Shown: positions 15,714 to 26,088, counted from the stretch's first letter. The stretch is DNA of 32,937 nt from an uncultured Psychroflexus sp. (GCA_913056525.1 CAJXLO010000017.1:1-32937); one strand, 5' to 3'. Made by a program: numbers and translations. The notes: generated by a model from the sequence alone, not told the origin.

Positions 15714-16346
15714 TCATTTTCTGGGTGGCATGGTTCCAAAAACCCTATCCCAGAACCTACCAGAAACCCCAAAAGCCTTATCCGGATATTTGAAATGATG
15801 TAGATTGTGGTGCAACCACAAATGCTTGAAACGTTTAGGAGGACGTTTCGTATGTATCGCTCTGTGAACAAAGGAATACATTAGATATCCACTGAAGAAG
15901 CCTGGAAAAAATCCATAGGTTACCCAACTAATTCCAAACAAATAAAATATAGTATAGAACAAAAGGAATAGCAATGTAGCCATAATAAGTCCTGGGACCG
16001 GCGGCATTAGAAGTCTAGACTTGTCTCTAGGGAATTGATGATGAGAGCCGTGCATGATAAAATGAAATCGCTGCACGAAACTGGATTTGCTCACCCAGTG
16101 GAATAAGAATCTGTGCAGAAGATATTCTGATAAGGTCCAAAATAGCATCCCCAAAAAGAACAAACCCAAAAAGATAGAGGCCTGTACCTCAACTTCTACA
16201 AGTGCATAAGCTATCAGCAAGGTAATAACAGTTCCATAAACGAAAATATTTTGTTCAGGGTTGGTCTTGGTCAGTCTTTCCAATAAAGGATTTTCAAATA
16301 TTCTTGCTTCTCCATGTTTCGCATCGGTAGTTATTTTTGATTCCAT
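15714..16346 (-). CDS. Fatty acid hydroxylase / sterol desaturase family membrane protein
   Basis: A 210-aa integral-membrane di-iron enzyme from the ATG at 16346; a TTG nine bases upstream is a less likely start. Histidine clusters define the family: EYLLHRFLFH (74-83), HFIMHGSHHQFP (95-106), VHRAIHT (160-166) and HLWLHHNLHHF (175-185). They are interspersed with hydrophobic segments near 35-70 and 118-160. The layout is that of fatty acid 2-hydroxylases (Scs7/FA2H type), so 2-hydroxylation of sphingolipid or lipid acyl chains is plausible. Many Bacteroidota make sphingolipids and sulfonolipids with 2-hydroxy acyl chains, but the substrate here is inferred. Confidence 0.88.
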   Translation of the reverse strand: MESKITTDAKHGEARIFENPLLERLTKTNPEQNIFVYGTVITLLIAYALVEVEVQASIFLGLFFLGMLFWTLSEYLLHRFLFHWVSKSSFVQRFHFIMHGSHHQFPRDKSRLLMPPVPGLIMATLLFLLFYTIFYLFGISWVTYGFFPGFFSGYLMYSFVHRAIHTKRPPKRFKHLWLHHNLHHFKYPDKAFGVSGRFWDRVFGTMPPRK

Positions 16347-16417
16347 GGTCAACAATTTTATTACTAAAATAAATGATAGAGGATCAAAATAAAAGCTATT
16401 TTATAATTTTTTAAAGA

Positions 16418-18439
<2,022 letters not shown>

Positions 18440-18448
18440 TTAATAAAT

Positions 18449-19300
18449 CTATTTTCTGTACCATTTTAAATATCGCTTGTAACCACGCATGTCTTTTCTG
18501 ATTTGGCATCCATCATGATCGATGGAACGGAAAAGACCTGCTACCTGATCGGCGGTTAGGTGATTAAGCTCCAGGTAAACATATTTCACTTTTGTATGTC
18601 TTTTTACATATTTGAAGATCAATTCATAAAAATATAGCGGATCTTCGGCGAACAATGCTATGTGCGGTTCATGGTCGATGACATTAGTTTCTAATTGTTC
18701 TTTTTCTATGGTCATGACATAAGGTGGATTTGAAACAATGATGTCTGGTCTTCCTTTCATATCGTACAAATGCTCAAGGTCCAGCTCTTGCAGACCGATA
18801 TTCACTTGATTTGATGCAGCATTCTTTCTGGCTAATTTTATAGCATCTGGTGATACATCTATCGCCGATACCGGATTTTGAAGTTGAGATGCCAGCGCGA
18901 TCGCGATACAGCCACTTCCGGTGCCCAGATCCGCGATCCTTAAGTCATCAGATACATGCATTTGCTGCACGTCCGATACGACCCAATCGACGAGGACCTC
19001 AGTTTCCGGCCTGGGAATCAGGACATCCTTATTCACCTGTATCCTGCAATTGAAGAATTCTGTGTAACCCAGGATATATTGTATAGGTTCGCCATGGATC
19101 AATCTGGATATCGCCTTTTGATATTTTAAAAAGGTATCAGTAGCAATAGAAACACGTTTGTCCATCAGAAAGTCCTTAGAAGTCGCATGAAAATAATGCT
19201 CTATCAACCAAACAAATATCGTTTTTGCTTCATTATCGGAATATATATTCTGTGTTTTTTCCAGTAGTTCTTTTTTCAATTCGCTTAGTGATATTTCCAT
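18449..19300 (-). CDS. prmC: Release factor glutamine methyltransferase
   Basis: A SAM-dependent enzyme that methylates the Gln of the GGQ motif in release factors RF1/RF2, 283 aa. The N-terminal helical domain ends in PIQYILGYTEFF and VLIPRPETEVLV. DLGTGSG (124-130) is the SAM-binding loop, and the diagnostic NPPYV (NPPY 191-194) positions the substrate glutamine. It starts 4 bases after the GNAT stop and is followed by ligA. Confidence 0.95.
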   Translation of the reverse strand: MEISLSELKKELLEKTQNIYSDNEAKTIFVWLIEHYFHATSKDFLMDKRVSIATDTFLKYQKAISRLIHGEPIQYILGYTEFFNCRIQVNKDVLIPRPETEVLVDWVVSDVQQMHVSDDLRIADLGTGSGCIAIALASQLQNPVSAIDVSPDAIKLARKNAASNQVNIGLQELDLEHLYDMKGRPDIIVSNPPYVMTIEKEQLETNVIDHEPHIALFAEDPLYFYELIFKYVKRHTKVKYVYLELNHLTADQVAGLFRSIDHDGCQIRKDMRGYKRYLKWYRK

Positions 19301-19304
19301 AGAG

Positions 19305-19787
19305 CTACAATTGTTTAAGTAAGAAGACCGTACAAGAATAATGACCGGTGTTGCCCATTCTATGGTCTATTCGCTGAAAACCATTACGGTGATAGAGTTT
19401 TTGGGCCGCCTTCATCCACGGTAAGGTCTCGATATAACATCGCTTGAAGCCGTTTTCACGGGCAAAGTCCAAACATTTTGTGATCATCTTCTCTCCCGCT
19501 CCACGACCTCGAACTTCGGGTTGAAAATACATCTTTTGGAGCTCACAGGTCGTATCATCATCTTCTAAAGGTGCAATACCGGCACCGCCTACCACACTTC
19601 CTTCATTGATCAATAGAAAATATTCAAATCCAGGCTTATCATAGAATTCATAAAGCTGGTCCAGCCAGGGATCAGCATAAGCCGTGCCGCTCCTTGGTGC
19701 CTTTTGTTCTAGTAATACCTGGCGGATCATCCTTGCGGTTGCCGCATTATCAGCTTGTTGTATAGGCCTGATCTGCATGGGATACAT
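19305..19787 (-). CDS. GNAT family N-acetyltransferase
   Basis: 160 aa, one GNAT domain. The acetyl-CoA pyrophosphate-binding loop is VRGRGAGEK (RGRGAG at 93-98). It is preceded by the beta-4 strand ELQKMYFQPE and followed by the C-terminal LYHRNGFQ strand typical of small-molecule or peptide acetyltransferases. The ATG at 19787 and a second at 19778 (MQIRPIQQ) are both possible; the second fits relatives slightly better. It is the first gene of the GNAT-prmC-ligA run and diverges from ribD, with the two 5' ends a few tens of bases apart. The substrate is unknown. Confidence 0.88.
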   Translation of the reverse strand: MYPMQIRPIQQADNAATARMIRQVLLEQKAPRSGTAYADPWLDQLYEFYDKPGFEYFLLINEGSVVGGAGIAPLEDDDTTCELQKMYFQPEVRGRGAGEKMITKCLDFARENGFKRCYIETLPWMKAAQKLYHRNGFQRIDHRMGNTGHYSCTVFLLKQL

Positions 19788-19802
19788 CTCGTATTTTTAC
19801 GC

Positions 19803-19810
19803 TATTTTTG
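19803..19810 (+). promoter_or_regulatory. -7 element of the ribD operon promoter
   Basis: TAttTTTG at 19803-19810 matches the consensus exactly and ends 4 bases before the proposed GTG start of ribD at 19815. If used, the message would be leaderless or start inside the currently assigned N-terminus. No TTG is found at the -33 position. Confidence 0.5.
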
Positions 19811-19814
19811 GCGC

Positions 19815-20870
19815 GTGAAGATACGTGAAAAATACATGAACCGCTGTTTATACCTTGCTAAAAAAGGGCTGGGAACGACCTTTCCTAATCCTATGGTAGG
19901 TTGTGTTATCGTTCATAAGGATAAGGTCATTGGCGAAGGTTGGCATCGGCGTTCCGGTGAGTCCCACGCTGAAGTAAAGGCTATTAATAGCGTAGTAAAT
20001 AAGGACCTTTTGTTATCATCTACATTATATGTGAGCTTAGAGCCGTGTAGTCATCATGGTAAAACGCCACCCTGTAGTGACTTGATCATAGAACATAAGA
20101 TACCTGAGGTGGTTATCGCCAGCGCAGATGATTTTGAAGAAGTTAACGGAAAAGGGATCGCTAAACTGAAAAAGGCCGGGATCAATGTCCATTTAGGTAT
20201 AATGCAACGAGAAGCACGTGAGCTCAATAAAAGGTTCTTTACCTTCCATCAGCGCAAAAGACCTTATGTTATCCTGAAATGGGCGCAGACCGCTGATGGA
20301 TTTATCGCAACAATGAACCAAAGAACAGGTGAAGCGTTGAAGATATCAGATATGTTCAGTCATCAGATCGCGCATAAATGGCGAGCGGAAGAGCAAGCCA
20401 TTCTGGTAGGAAAAAATACAGCGCTCAAGGACAAACCTAGTCTGACAACACGAAAATGGAAAGGCAGTTCACCGATCAAATTGATCATTGACCCAAATTT
20501 AGATATCCCTGAAAATGATAAATTATTCAAAGATAATGGAACAAGCCTTGTGTTTGCCGATAAGAGATCATCAAAAGTAAGAGATACTGCGAATGTTTAT
20601 TATATAGACCTCGAGCGGAATATCATCCCACAGATCATGGAAGTTTGCCACAATAAGAATATCCAATCCATATTAGTAGAAGGCGGAGCAGAAACACATC
20701 AATCCTTTATAGATGACGGAACCTGGGATGAGGCACGTACCTTTACATCTGATAAGCTTCTTCATGAAGGTATCAGGTCAGCTGAAAAGAAAGGAAAGAT
20801 GCTCTACTCCAAACAATTACATCAAGATCGATTAGAAATATTTCAAAATGATCAAAACCCTATTATTTGA
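19815..20870 (+). CDS. ribD: Bifunctional diaminohydroxyphosphoribosylaminopyrimidine deaminase / aminouracil reductase
   Basis: Riboflavin biosynthesis, second and third steps, 351 aa. The deaminase domain has the zinc-binding HAE (51-53) and PCSHHGKTPPC (Cys78, Cys87). The reductase domain follows with KWAQTADGFIA and ILVEGGAETHQSF. The start is placed at GTG 19815, giving MKIREKYMNRCLYLAKKGLG, the length relatives have. The open frame extends upstream to 19755 but those residues overlap the divergent GNAT gene and look non-coding. An in-frame ATG at 19836 would trim the first helix. No other rib gene is nearby. The 3' end overlaps the HAD gene by 23 bases. Confidence 0.93.
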   Translation: MKIREKYMNRCLYLAKKGLGTTFPNPMVGCVIVHKDKVIGEGWHRRSGESHAEVKAINSVVNKDLLLSSTLYVSLEPCSHHGKTPPCSDLIIEHKIPEVVIASADDFEEVNGKGIAKLKKAGINVHLGIMQREARELNKRFFTFHQRKRPYVILKWAQTADGFIATMNQRTGEALKISDMFSHQIAHKWRAEEQAILVGKNTALKDKPSLTTRKWKGSSPIKLIIDPNLDIPENDKLFKDNGTSLVFADKRSSKVRDTANVYYIDLERNIIPQIMEVCHNKNIQSILVEGGAETHQSFIDDGTWDEARTFTSDKLLHEGIRSAEKKGKMLYSKQLHQDRLEIFQNDQNPII

Positions 20871-21456
20871 TTTTGGTGGTGTTTTTCTGGAATTGGATAA
20901 GGCCGCCACGAAAAAACATCTTCAAAACTACTTCCCAAAAGGATTGCCTACAGCAATTCAAGCCTTGCATCATCAATATGAAAAAGGCGAGATAAGTACA
21001 GACGCTTTTATTCAGCGACATTTAAAGGAATCACAAGCTTTGACAGAACATAAGTTCATCAATGCCTGGAATGCCATGCTTGGCGATCTGCCGGAGCACC
21101 GGATGCACTTCCTGAAGGAATTGAGCGCTAATGGGAAATATAAGCTCATCCTTTTATCCAATACCAATGAACTGCATATCGAATGGGTTCGGGCCAATCT
21201 TGCTTCATTTGATGAATTCCGGGCTTGCTTTGATAAGTTCTATCTTTCTTATGCGATCGGTCGTAGAAAACCCGATGCAGACATTTTTCAATTCGTGGTT
21301 AACGAAAACGGATCAAAGCCTGAAGAGACCTTGTTCATTGATGATACCATGGAACATACGCTAACCGCAGAAAAAATGGGCTTCAATATCTGGCACCTTA
21401 ACGAGCAAAAGCAAGATGTGACCGATCTTTTTTCTATTAAAAATGACATTCTATGA
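20848..21456 (+). CDS. HAD-superfamily (subfamily IA) hydrolase
   Basis: 202 aa. Motif I is LLFDFGGVF, with the nucleophile Asp8 but Gly where many HAD phosphatases have a second Asp; this DxGGV form is normal for the YihX-like group. Motif II is LLSNTN (SNT at 104-106), motif III the Lys141 in RRKPDADIF, and motif IV the DD pair in LFIDDT (165-166). A cap domain occupies about residues 15-85. A small phosphorylated metabolite is the likely substrate. Placement inside the ribD operon raises the possibility that it is the pyrimidine phosphatase that dephosphorylates the RibD product, but that is only inferred from context. Confidence 0.88.
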   Translation: MIKTLLFDFGGVFLELDKAATKKHLQNYFPKGLPTAIQALHHQYEKGEISTDAFIQRHLKESQALTEHKFINAWNAMLGDLPEHRMHFLKELSANGKYKLILLSNTNELHIEWVRANLASFDEFRACFDKFYLSYAIGRRKPDADIFQFVVNENGSKPEETLFIDDTMEHTLTAEKMGFNIWHLNEQKQDVTDLFSIKNDIL

Positions 21457-22331
21457 TCTATCTTCTACTGAGCATTATTTCCAGTTGCCTGATATATATG
21501 GTATTCAAATGGATCGGGAAATATAATGTGGACCAACTTCAGGCATTGATCATCAATTATATTATGGCATTTATCCTGGGGAGCAGTTTAAGTGTCAACA
21601 GGAACTTTTTTGCTGAAGTGACATCGGAACCGTGGTTCATTGGTTCCGCTGTGCTGGGTGTCCTTTTTATCCTGGTTTTCTATTTGATGGTGCAGACCAC
21701 TCATCATCATGGACTTGGCGTGGTTTCCGTAGCAAGTAAGATGAGCTTAAGCCTGCCGGTGCTGTTCGTTATCTTCTATTATGATGAACCGCTCAGCATC
21801 CTGAAAGTGACTGGAATATTGCTTGCCCTGGCCTCAGTTTACCTGGTATCCATCACAAAGAACACGAACCTGCGAGCAGCTGGTTTTATCACTTTACTGC
21901 CTTTTCTGGTATTCTTAGGCAGCGGCGTGGTAGAGAGTACGATCAAGTACCTAGAAGCAAGCTATGTAGAAAGCGACGAAGTGGCCTATTTTTCTTCCTC
22001 AGTATTTCTTTTTGCAGGTTTAACTGGAGTCATGGCCTATATCTTACAATGTTTTATCCGTTATAAGAAGTTCGCGTTCAGATCTGTTATAGCAGGCATC
22101 GCCCTTGGCATACCTAATTACTTTTCGATCCATTTTTTCATTGAAGCACTTCGCCATAGCGGTTTTACCGATGCGGCCGTTTTCGTCATCAATAATGTAT
22201 CGATCGTATTATTATCTACGATGATCGGTATAATTGTCTTTAGTGAGAGGCTCGAAAAACAGAACAGAATAGGCGTTTTAATGGCCGTCATAGCGATCGG
22301 TATAGTGGCATTATCAAGTTATCAGGAATGA
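21453..22331 (+). CDS. DMT/EamA-family membrane transporter
   Basis: 292 aa with about ten TM helices in two five-helix repeats. The helix ending in GILLALASVYLVS marks the end of the first repeat and IGVLMAVIAIGIVALSSYQE the end of the second. This is the EamA (drug/metabolite transporter) layout, and the N-terminus acts as a signal anchor. The substrate cannot be read from sequence. The start overlaps the HAD stop as ATGA and the end overlaps yigZ as ATGA, so the four genes are translationally coupled. Metabolite export or uptake linked to the ribD unit is a guess. Confidence 0.85.
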   Translation: MIYLLLSIISSCLIYMVFKWIGKYNVDQLQALIINYIMAFILGSSLSVNRNFFAEVTSEPWFIGSAVLGVLFILVFYLMVQTTHHHGLGVVSVASKMSLSLPVLFVIFYYDEPLSILKVTGILLALASVYLVSITKNTNLRAAGFITLLPFLVFLGSGVVESTIKYLEASYVESDEVAYFSSSVFLFAGLTGVMAYILQCFIRYKKFAFRSVIAGIALGIPNYFSIHFFIEALRHSGFTDAAVFVINNVSIVLLSTMIGIIVFSERLEKQNRIGVLMAVIAIGIVALSSYQE

Positions 22332-22936
22332 GCAAGGCATTGACTTATAAGACAATAAAGAGAAAAGCAAAAGGTCATTTGTTCAAAGACCGTGGCAGCA
22401 AGTTCATAGGTGATGCATTTCCCATAAAAAATAAGGAAGAAGTAAGACAAAGGCTGATAGAGGTGAAAGAAGACCATCCCAAGGCGAATCATCATTGTTA
22501 TGCATATTCTCTTGGACACGATGAGCCTTATATCAGGTATAATGATGATGGAGAGCCCACAAATTCCGCTGGAAAGCCTATTTATGGACAGATATATGGC
22601 TTTGATATCACCAATGTCCTGGTTGTAGTAACCCGCTATTTTGGCGGTACGAAACTCGGTGTTGGTGGGCTCATCCATGCATATAAGACCACGGCTAAAC
22701 TATGCCTGGAAGAAACTAAGATCGTCCAAAAGGAGATAACAGATCAACTGGAGGTCAAATGTAATTATGAACAAATGAACGAGGTATTAAAACTGGTCAA
22801 AAGGGAAGAACTATCTATCGTGGATCAGGAGTTGGAACTGAAGTGCAGATACATCTTAGAAGTAAACGTAGAAAGATCGTCCAGTATCAAAGAGAGACTG
22901 GAACTGCTCAAAGGTGTAGCGGTCAGACTACTATAA
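22328..22936 (+). CDS. yigZ: YigZ/IMPACT family protein
   Basis: 202 aa. The N-terminal UPF0029/IMPACT domain carries NDDGEPTNSAGKPI (72-85) and RYFGGTKLGVGGL (103-115), the family signatures. The C-terminal 70 residues form the ferredoxin-like DUF1949 domain (LEVKCNYEQMNEVLKLVKRE). Family members are ribosome or translation associated; the precise role in bacteria is unsettled. It is the last gene of the ribD unit, and its stop overlaps the convergent thioesterase stop by 6 bases. Confidence 0.93.
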   Translation: MSKALTYKTIKRKAKGHLFKDRGSKFIGDAFPIKNKEEVRQRLIEVKEDHPKANHHCYAYSLGHDEPYIRYNDDGEPTNSAGKPIYGQIYGFDITNVLVVVTRYFGGTKLGVGGLIHAYKTTAKLCLEETKIVQKEITDQLEVKCNYEQMNEVLKLVKREELSIVDQELELKCRYILEVNVERSSSIKERLELLKGVAVRLL

Positions 22937-23332
22937 AGCGTTTTGAAGTTTTTCCCGCAACCATTCCGGACACTTGACAGGTTTCCTTGAAGAGGCGTTC
23001 AGGAACGCTAATGTAGTACTTCCGGTTGTAATTAATCTATCGTTCTGATTGAATATCCGATAATCGAATTTGAGCTTTGTCAATTTTAGTTCTTGCAATG
23101 CTACTTCTACCGATAGTTCATCACCGAAGTAAGCCGGCGCGTGATATTTTAACTGCATATCATATATGGGCATCATCAAACCATCCTTTTCCAGTAGATG
23201 GTAGGCCAGATTGAATTCTTCTAACCAATCCACACGAGCGGCTTCAAAATAAATGGGATAATTGCTGTGATGTACAACGCCCATTTGATCGGTCTCTACG
23301 TATCTTACTTTAATTTTGTGTTTGAAAATCAA
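22931..23332 (-). CDS. Acyl-CoA thioesterase, YbgC/FadM hotdog family
   Basis: 133 aa from a TTG at 23332 (MIFKHKIKVRYVETDQMGVV). Earlier in-frame TTGs at 23341 and 23359 add a hydrophobic leader not seen in relatives. The single hotdog fold carries the catalytic Asp15 in VETDQMGVVHHSNYPIYFE and the strand LQLKYHAPAYFGDEL-like segment that follows. It hydrolyses acyl-CoA thioesters, with the exact chain unknown. It converges on yigZ and diverges from dnaA. No exact -7 box was found; TAACATTG lies shortly upstream with one mismatch. Confidence 0.9.
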   Translation of the reverse strand: MIFKHKIKVRYVETDQMGVVHHSNYPIYFEAARVDWLEEFNLAYHLLEKDGLMMPIYDMQLKYHAPAYFGDELSVEVALQELKLTKLKFDYRIFNQNDRLITTGSTTLAFLNASSRKPVKCPEWLREKLQNAL

Positions 23333-23423
23333 ACAAATCAATGTTAATAATGAGTGCAATATTTAATAAAAAAAAACAATAAATCCAATAGGTGAATGAT
23401 TTTTTTATTAGCTAATATGTTCA

Positions 23424-23443
23424 CATATTTGTGCTCATATTTG
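23424..23443 (+). promoter_or_regulatory. Direct repeat of a near -7 element upstream of dnaA
   Basis: CATATTTG occurs twice, at 23424-23431 and 23436-23443, 12 bases apart, about 30-50 bases before the dnaA ATG. Each differs from the TAnnTTTG consensus in its first two bases, so these are either weak promoter elements or a repeated binding site. No DnaA box (TTATCCACA-like) is visible in the 141-base dnaA upstream gap. Confidence 0.35.
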
Positions 23444-23473
23444 AAGTAAACCACCTAAACGATCAATTTATAT

Positions 23474-24901
23474 ATGAGTAGAACTGCCGCATCGGTATGG
23501 AAGAATTGTCTGGTATTCATCAAAGATAATATCACTCCGCAAGCCTATGAAACATGGTTTGAGCCGATCAAGGCAGTAAAGCTTAACAACGATTGCCTAA
23601 GCATTCAGATACCTTCCAAGTTCTTTTATGAATGGTTAGAAGAACACTATGTCAAATTGCTGAAGACCGCATTGCGTAAAGAACTGGGGCAAAAGGCCAA
23701 GTTGACCTACATCATAGAAATGGAGAACACTTACGGAAGTAAAAAACCATTTACGGAAAAGATACCGAGTTCTCAGCGCGAAAAGATAGGTCAACAAGAT
23801 GTTAGTTTTCCATCAAAGGAAAAAAGCACACAACTCAAGAATCCTTTCGTCATTCCGGGTATCAGGAACCTTAAGATAGATTCACAACTCAATGCGAACT
23901 ACAATTTTGATAATTTTCTGGAAGGTGAATCCAATCGATTAGCTAGATCGGCCGGTAATGCCGTATCCAATAAGCCTGGCGGAACGTCATTTAATCCTTT
24001 GTTGATCTATGGTGGCGTAGGATTAGGGAAGACACATTTGGCCCATGCCATAGGAGTCGCGGTCAAGGAAAAGTATCCGGACAAGACCGTACTTTACATT
24101 TCAACGGATAAATTCACACAGCAATATATAGAATCCGTTAAAAATAATACCAGGAATGATTTTATCCATTTCTATCAGGTGATCGACGTATTGATCGTAG
24201 ACGACATCCAATTATTATCAGGCAAAAGCGGAACGCAGGATGTTTTCTTTCACATATTCAATCACTTGCATCAAAACGGGAAACAAGTGGTCCTGACCAG
24301 CGACAAATCTCCTATAGAAATGCAGGACATAGAGCAGCGTCTCTTGTCTCGCTTTAAATGGGGTTTATCGGCAGAATTACAAAAGCCAGACTATCAAACC
24401 CGATTTCTTATCATCAAGAACAAATTATATCGTGATGGCGTTGAGATGAACGATGAGATCATAGATTATGTAGCCAGGAACATTCAGAGTAATATACGCG
24501 AACTTGAAGGAGCCATCATTTCCCTGATCGCTCATTCATCTTTCACTAAAGGAGAGGTAGACCTTGCACTGGCTAAGAAAATAGTAGAGAATCACGTCAA
24601 GAATATCAAAAAAGAGCTCTCTGTGAGGGATATCCAGGATAGCGTGAGCGATTATTTCCAAATGGACATTGATACTTTACAGTCTAAGACCAGAAAAAGG
24701 CATATCGTACAAGCCAGGCAAATCGCCATGTACTTTTCAAAACAACTAACGAAATCTTCTCTGGCTAGCATTGGCAAGCAGATAGGCGATCGCGACCATG
24801 CTACTGTTCTCCATGCTTGTAAGACCGTTAATAACCTTAAACAGACCGATAAGCAGTTCAAAAAGTTCGTTGAGGATATAAATAAAAAACTTATTTCCTA
24901 A
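23474..24901 (+). CDS. dnaA: Chromosomal replication initiator DnaA
   Basis: 475 aa. Domain I (1-85) contains the helicase/DnaA-interacting fold. A polar linker (about 90-130) is followed by the AAA+ domain with Walker A GGVGLGKT (180-187) and Walker B VDDIQ (242-246), plus the sensor-like LLSRFKWGL stretch. Domain IV ends with IGDRDHATVLHACKTV, the DNA-binding signature. The ATG lies in a TATATATGAG context. Its TAA overlaps the ATG of the next gene, so it is coupled to a tyrosine phosphatase. Confidence 0.98.
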   Translation: MSRTAASVWKNCLVFIKDNITPQAYETWFEPIKAVKLNNDCLSIQIPSKFFYEWLEEHYVKLLKTALRKELGQKAKLTYIIEMENTYGSKKPFTEKIPSSQREKIGQQDVSFPSKEKSTQLKNPFVIPGIRNLKIDSQLNANYNFDNFLEGESNRLARSAGNAVSNKPGGTSFNPLLIYGGVGLGKTHLAHAIGVAVKEKYPDKTVLYISTDKFTQQYIESVKNNTRNDFIHFYQVIDVLIVDDIQLLSGKSGTQDVFFHIFNHLHQNGKQVVLTSDKSPIEMQDIEQRLLSRFKWGLSAELQKPDYQTRFLIIKNKLYRDGVEMNDEIIDYVARNIQSNIRELEGAIISLIAHSSFTKGEVDLALAKKIVENHVKNIKKELSVRDIQDSVSDYFQMDIDTLQSKTRKRHIVQARQIAMYFSKQLTKSSLASIGKQIGDRDHATVLHACKTVNNLKQTDKQFKKFVEDINKKLIS

Positions 24902-25368
24902 TGACCAAGACCCGCATTTTAACCGTTTGCTTAGGCAACATCTGCCGCTCACCACTGGCAAAAGGTATATTAGATAGCTTAGTAGACCCTGAAGAAGTTG
25001 TGGTTGATTCTGCCGGAACAGGTGATTATCACATAGGAGACCCGCCAGATGAAAGAAGTGTTGAAGTAGCTAAAAAGAACGGATTGGACATTACCGATCA
25101 GCGTGGTAGACAGTTTAAGACCGATGATTTTGTAAGATACGATTTTATCCTTGCTATGGACAACTACAACTATGAGGATATTGTATCCTTAGCTTCAAAT
25201 GAACAAGACAAGGATAAGGTAAAACTCATATTGAACTATGCCATACCTGGAGAGAACCTGGATGTACCAGACCCTTATTTTGGAGGAACATCCGGATTTG
25301 ACGATGTGTATGCAATGCTCACAAAAGCTTGCCGCAACTTTGTGGATAAAGAACTAAAAAATGGATAA
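24901..25368 (+). CDS. Low-molecular-weight protein-tyrosine phosphatase
   Basis: 155 aa. The P-loop CLGNICRS (nucleophile Cys10, Arg16) sits at the N-terminus as in all LMW-PTPs and the general acid Asp124 is in DVPDPYFGG. The ATG overlaps the dnaA stop (TAATG), so it is co-translated with dnaA. In other bacteria such enzymes often act with tyrosine kinases in polysaccharide export, but no kinase or exporter is nearby and the target here is unknown. Confidence 0.95.
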   Translation: MTKTRILTVCLGNICRSPLAKGILDSLVDPEEVVVDSAGTGDYHIGDPPDERSVEVAKKNGLDITDQRGRQFKTDDFVRYDFILAMDNYNYEDIVSLASNEQDKDKVKLILNYAIPGENLDVPDPYFGGTSGFDDVYAMLTKACRNFVDKELKNG

Positions 25369-26086
25369 AAGTGATCGAACCGGTAAGTTGTTCATCATTC
25401 CCTCAAGACTGGGAGAACAGCCACCTTTAGAAGTCCTTCCCTTATCTATCAGAAAGAAGATCAACGATATCGATCATTTTATCGTAGAAAATGAAAAAGT
25501 GACCCGAAGGTTCATCAAAAAGATCGTCCCCGGCAAGTCTCAAAATAAGATTAAGTTCTTCAAGCTGAATAAATATACTCAGGATACTGAAATACCCGAA
25601 TTCCTTGAACCATGTATAGCCGGACATGATACTGGTCTACTTTCTGATGCGGGTTGTCCTGGTATCGCTGATCCCGGGAGTGAACTGGTCAGGCTAGCGC
25701 ATGATAAAAATATAAAGGTAGTACCTCTCGTAGGTCCATCATCGGTTTTCCTGGGATTGATGGCTAGTGGTCTGAACGGTCAAAGTTTTGCCTTTCACGG
25801 ATATTTACCTATTGATAAGAAAGAGTGCCGTACCAGGATAAAGCATTTTGAAAAACTATCAGAAAGAGAGGCCCAAACACAGATATTTATCGAGACACCG
25901 TACAGAAATCAACAATTGTTCGACCTGTTGCTGAGGACGCTTTCCCCCGGAACATTATTAACAGTCGCATGCGATCTGAGCCTGTCCTACGAAACCATAC
26001 GTACCAGGTCTGTTAGTGAGTGGGAAAAAGGAAGCATTGACATTCATAAACGCCAATGCATCTTTTTATTCCGGAAGGTCCGTTAA
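25361..26086 (+). CDS. Tetrapyrrole-methylase-type SAM-dependent methyltransferase (RsmI-like)
   Basis: 241 aa. The SAM-binding GLLSDAGCPGIADPGSELV (92-110) and the substrate-loop segment VPLVGPSSVFLGLMASGL match the tetrapyrrole (corrin/porphyrin) methylase fold shared by RsmI, the 16S rRNA 2'-O-methyltransferase. IETPYRN is also an RsmI-like block. However, the N-terminus differs from canonical RsmI (LFIIPSRLGE), so I call it RsmI-related and not RsmI. Its start overlaps the phosphatase end by 8 bases, completing a dnaA-phosphatase-methyltransferase unit that converges on fahA with 2 bases between the stops. Confidence 0.88.
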   Translation: MDKSDRTGKLFIIPSRLGEQPPLEVLPLSIRKKINDIDHFIVENEKVTRRFIKKIVPGKSQNKIKFFKLNKYTQDTEIPEFLEPCIAGHDTGLLSDAGCPGIADPGSELVRLAHDKNIKVVPLVGPSSVFLGLMASGLNGQSFAFHGYLPIDKKECRTRIKHFEKLSEREAQTQIFIETPYRNQQLFDLLLRTLSPGTLLTVACDLSLSYETIRTRSVSEWEKGSIDIHKRQCIFLFRKVR

Positions 26087-26088
26087 TT

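Noticed and set aside
19755-19814. Upstream extension of ribD by 20 codons from the TTG-type start at 19755
   Set aside because: It overlaps the 5' end of the divergent GNAT gene and the promoter region, and the residues have no counterpart in RibD.
25341-25349. Perfect DnaA-box match (TGTGGATAA, reverse of TTATCCACA) inside the tyrosine phosphatase gene just after dnaA
   Set aside because: It is a single site inside coding sequence with no neighbouring boxes or AT-rich unwinding region. One chance match in 33 kb on two strands is not surprising, so I do not call an origin.
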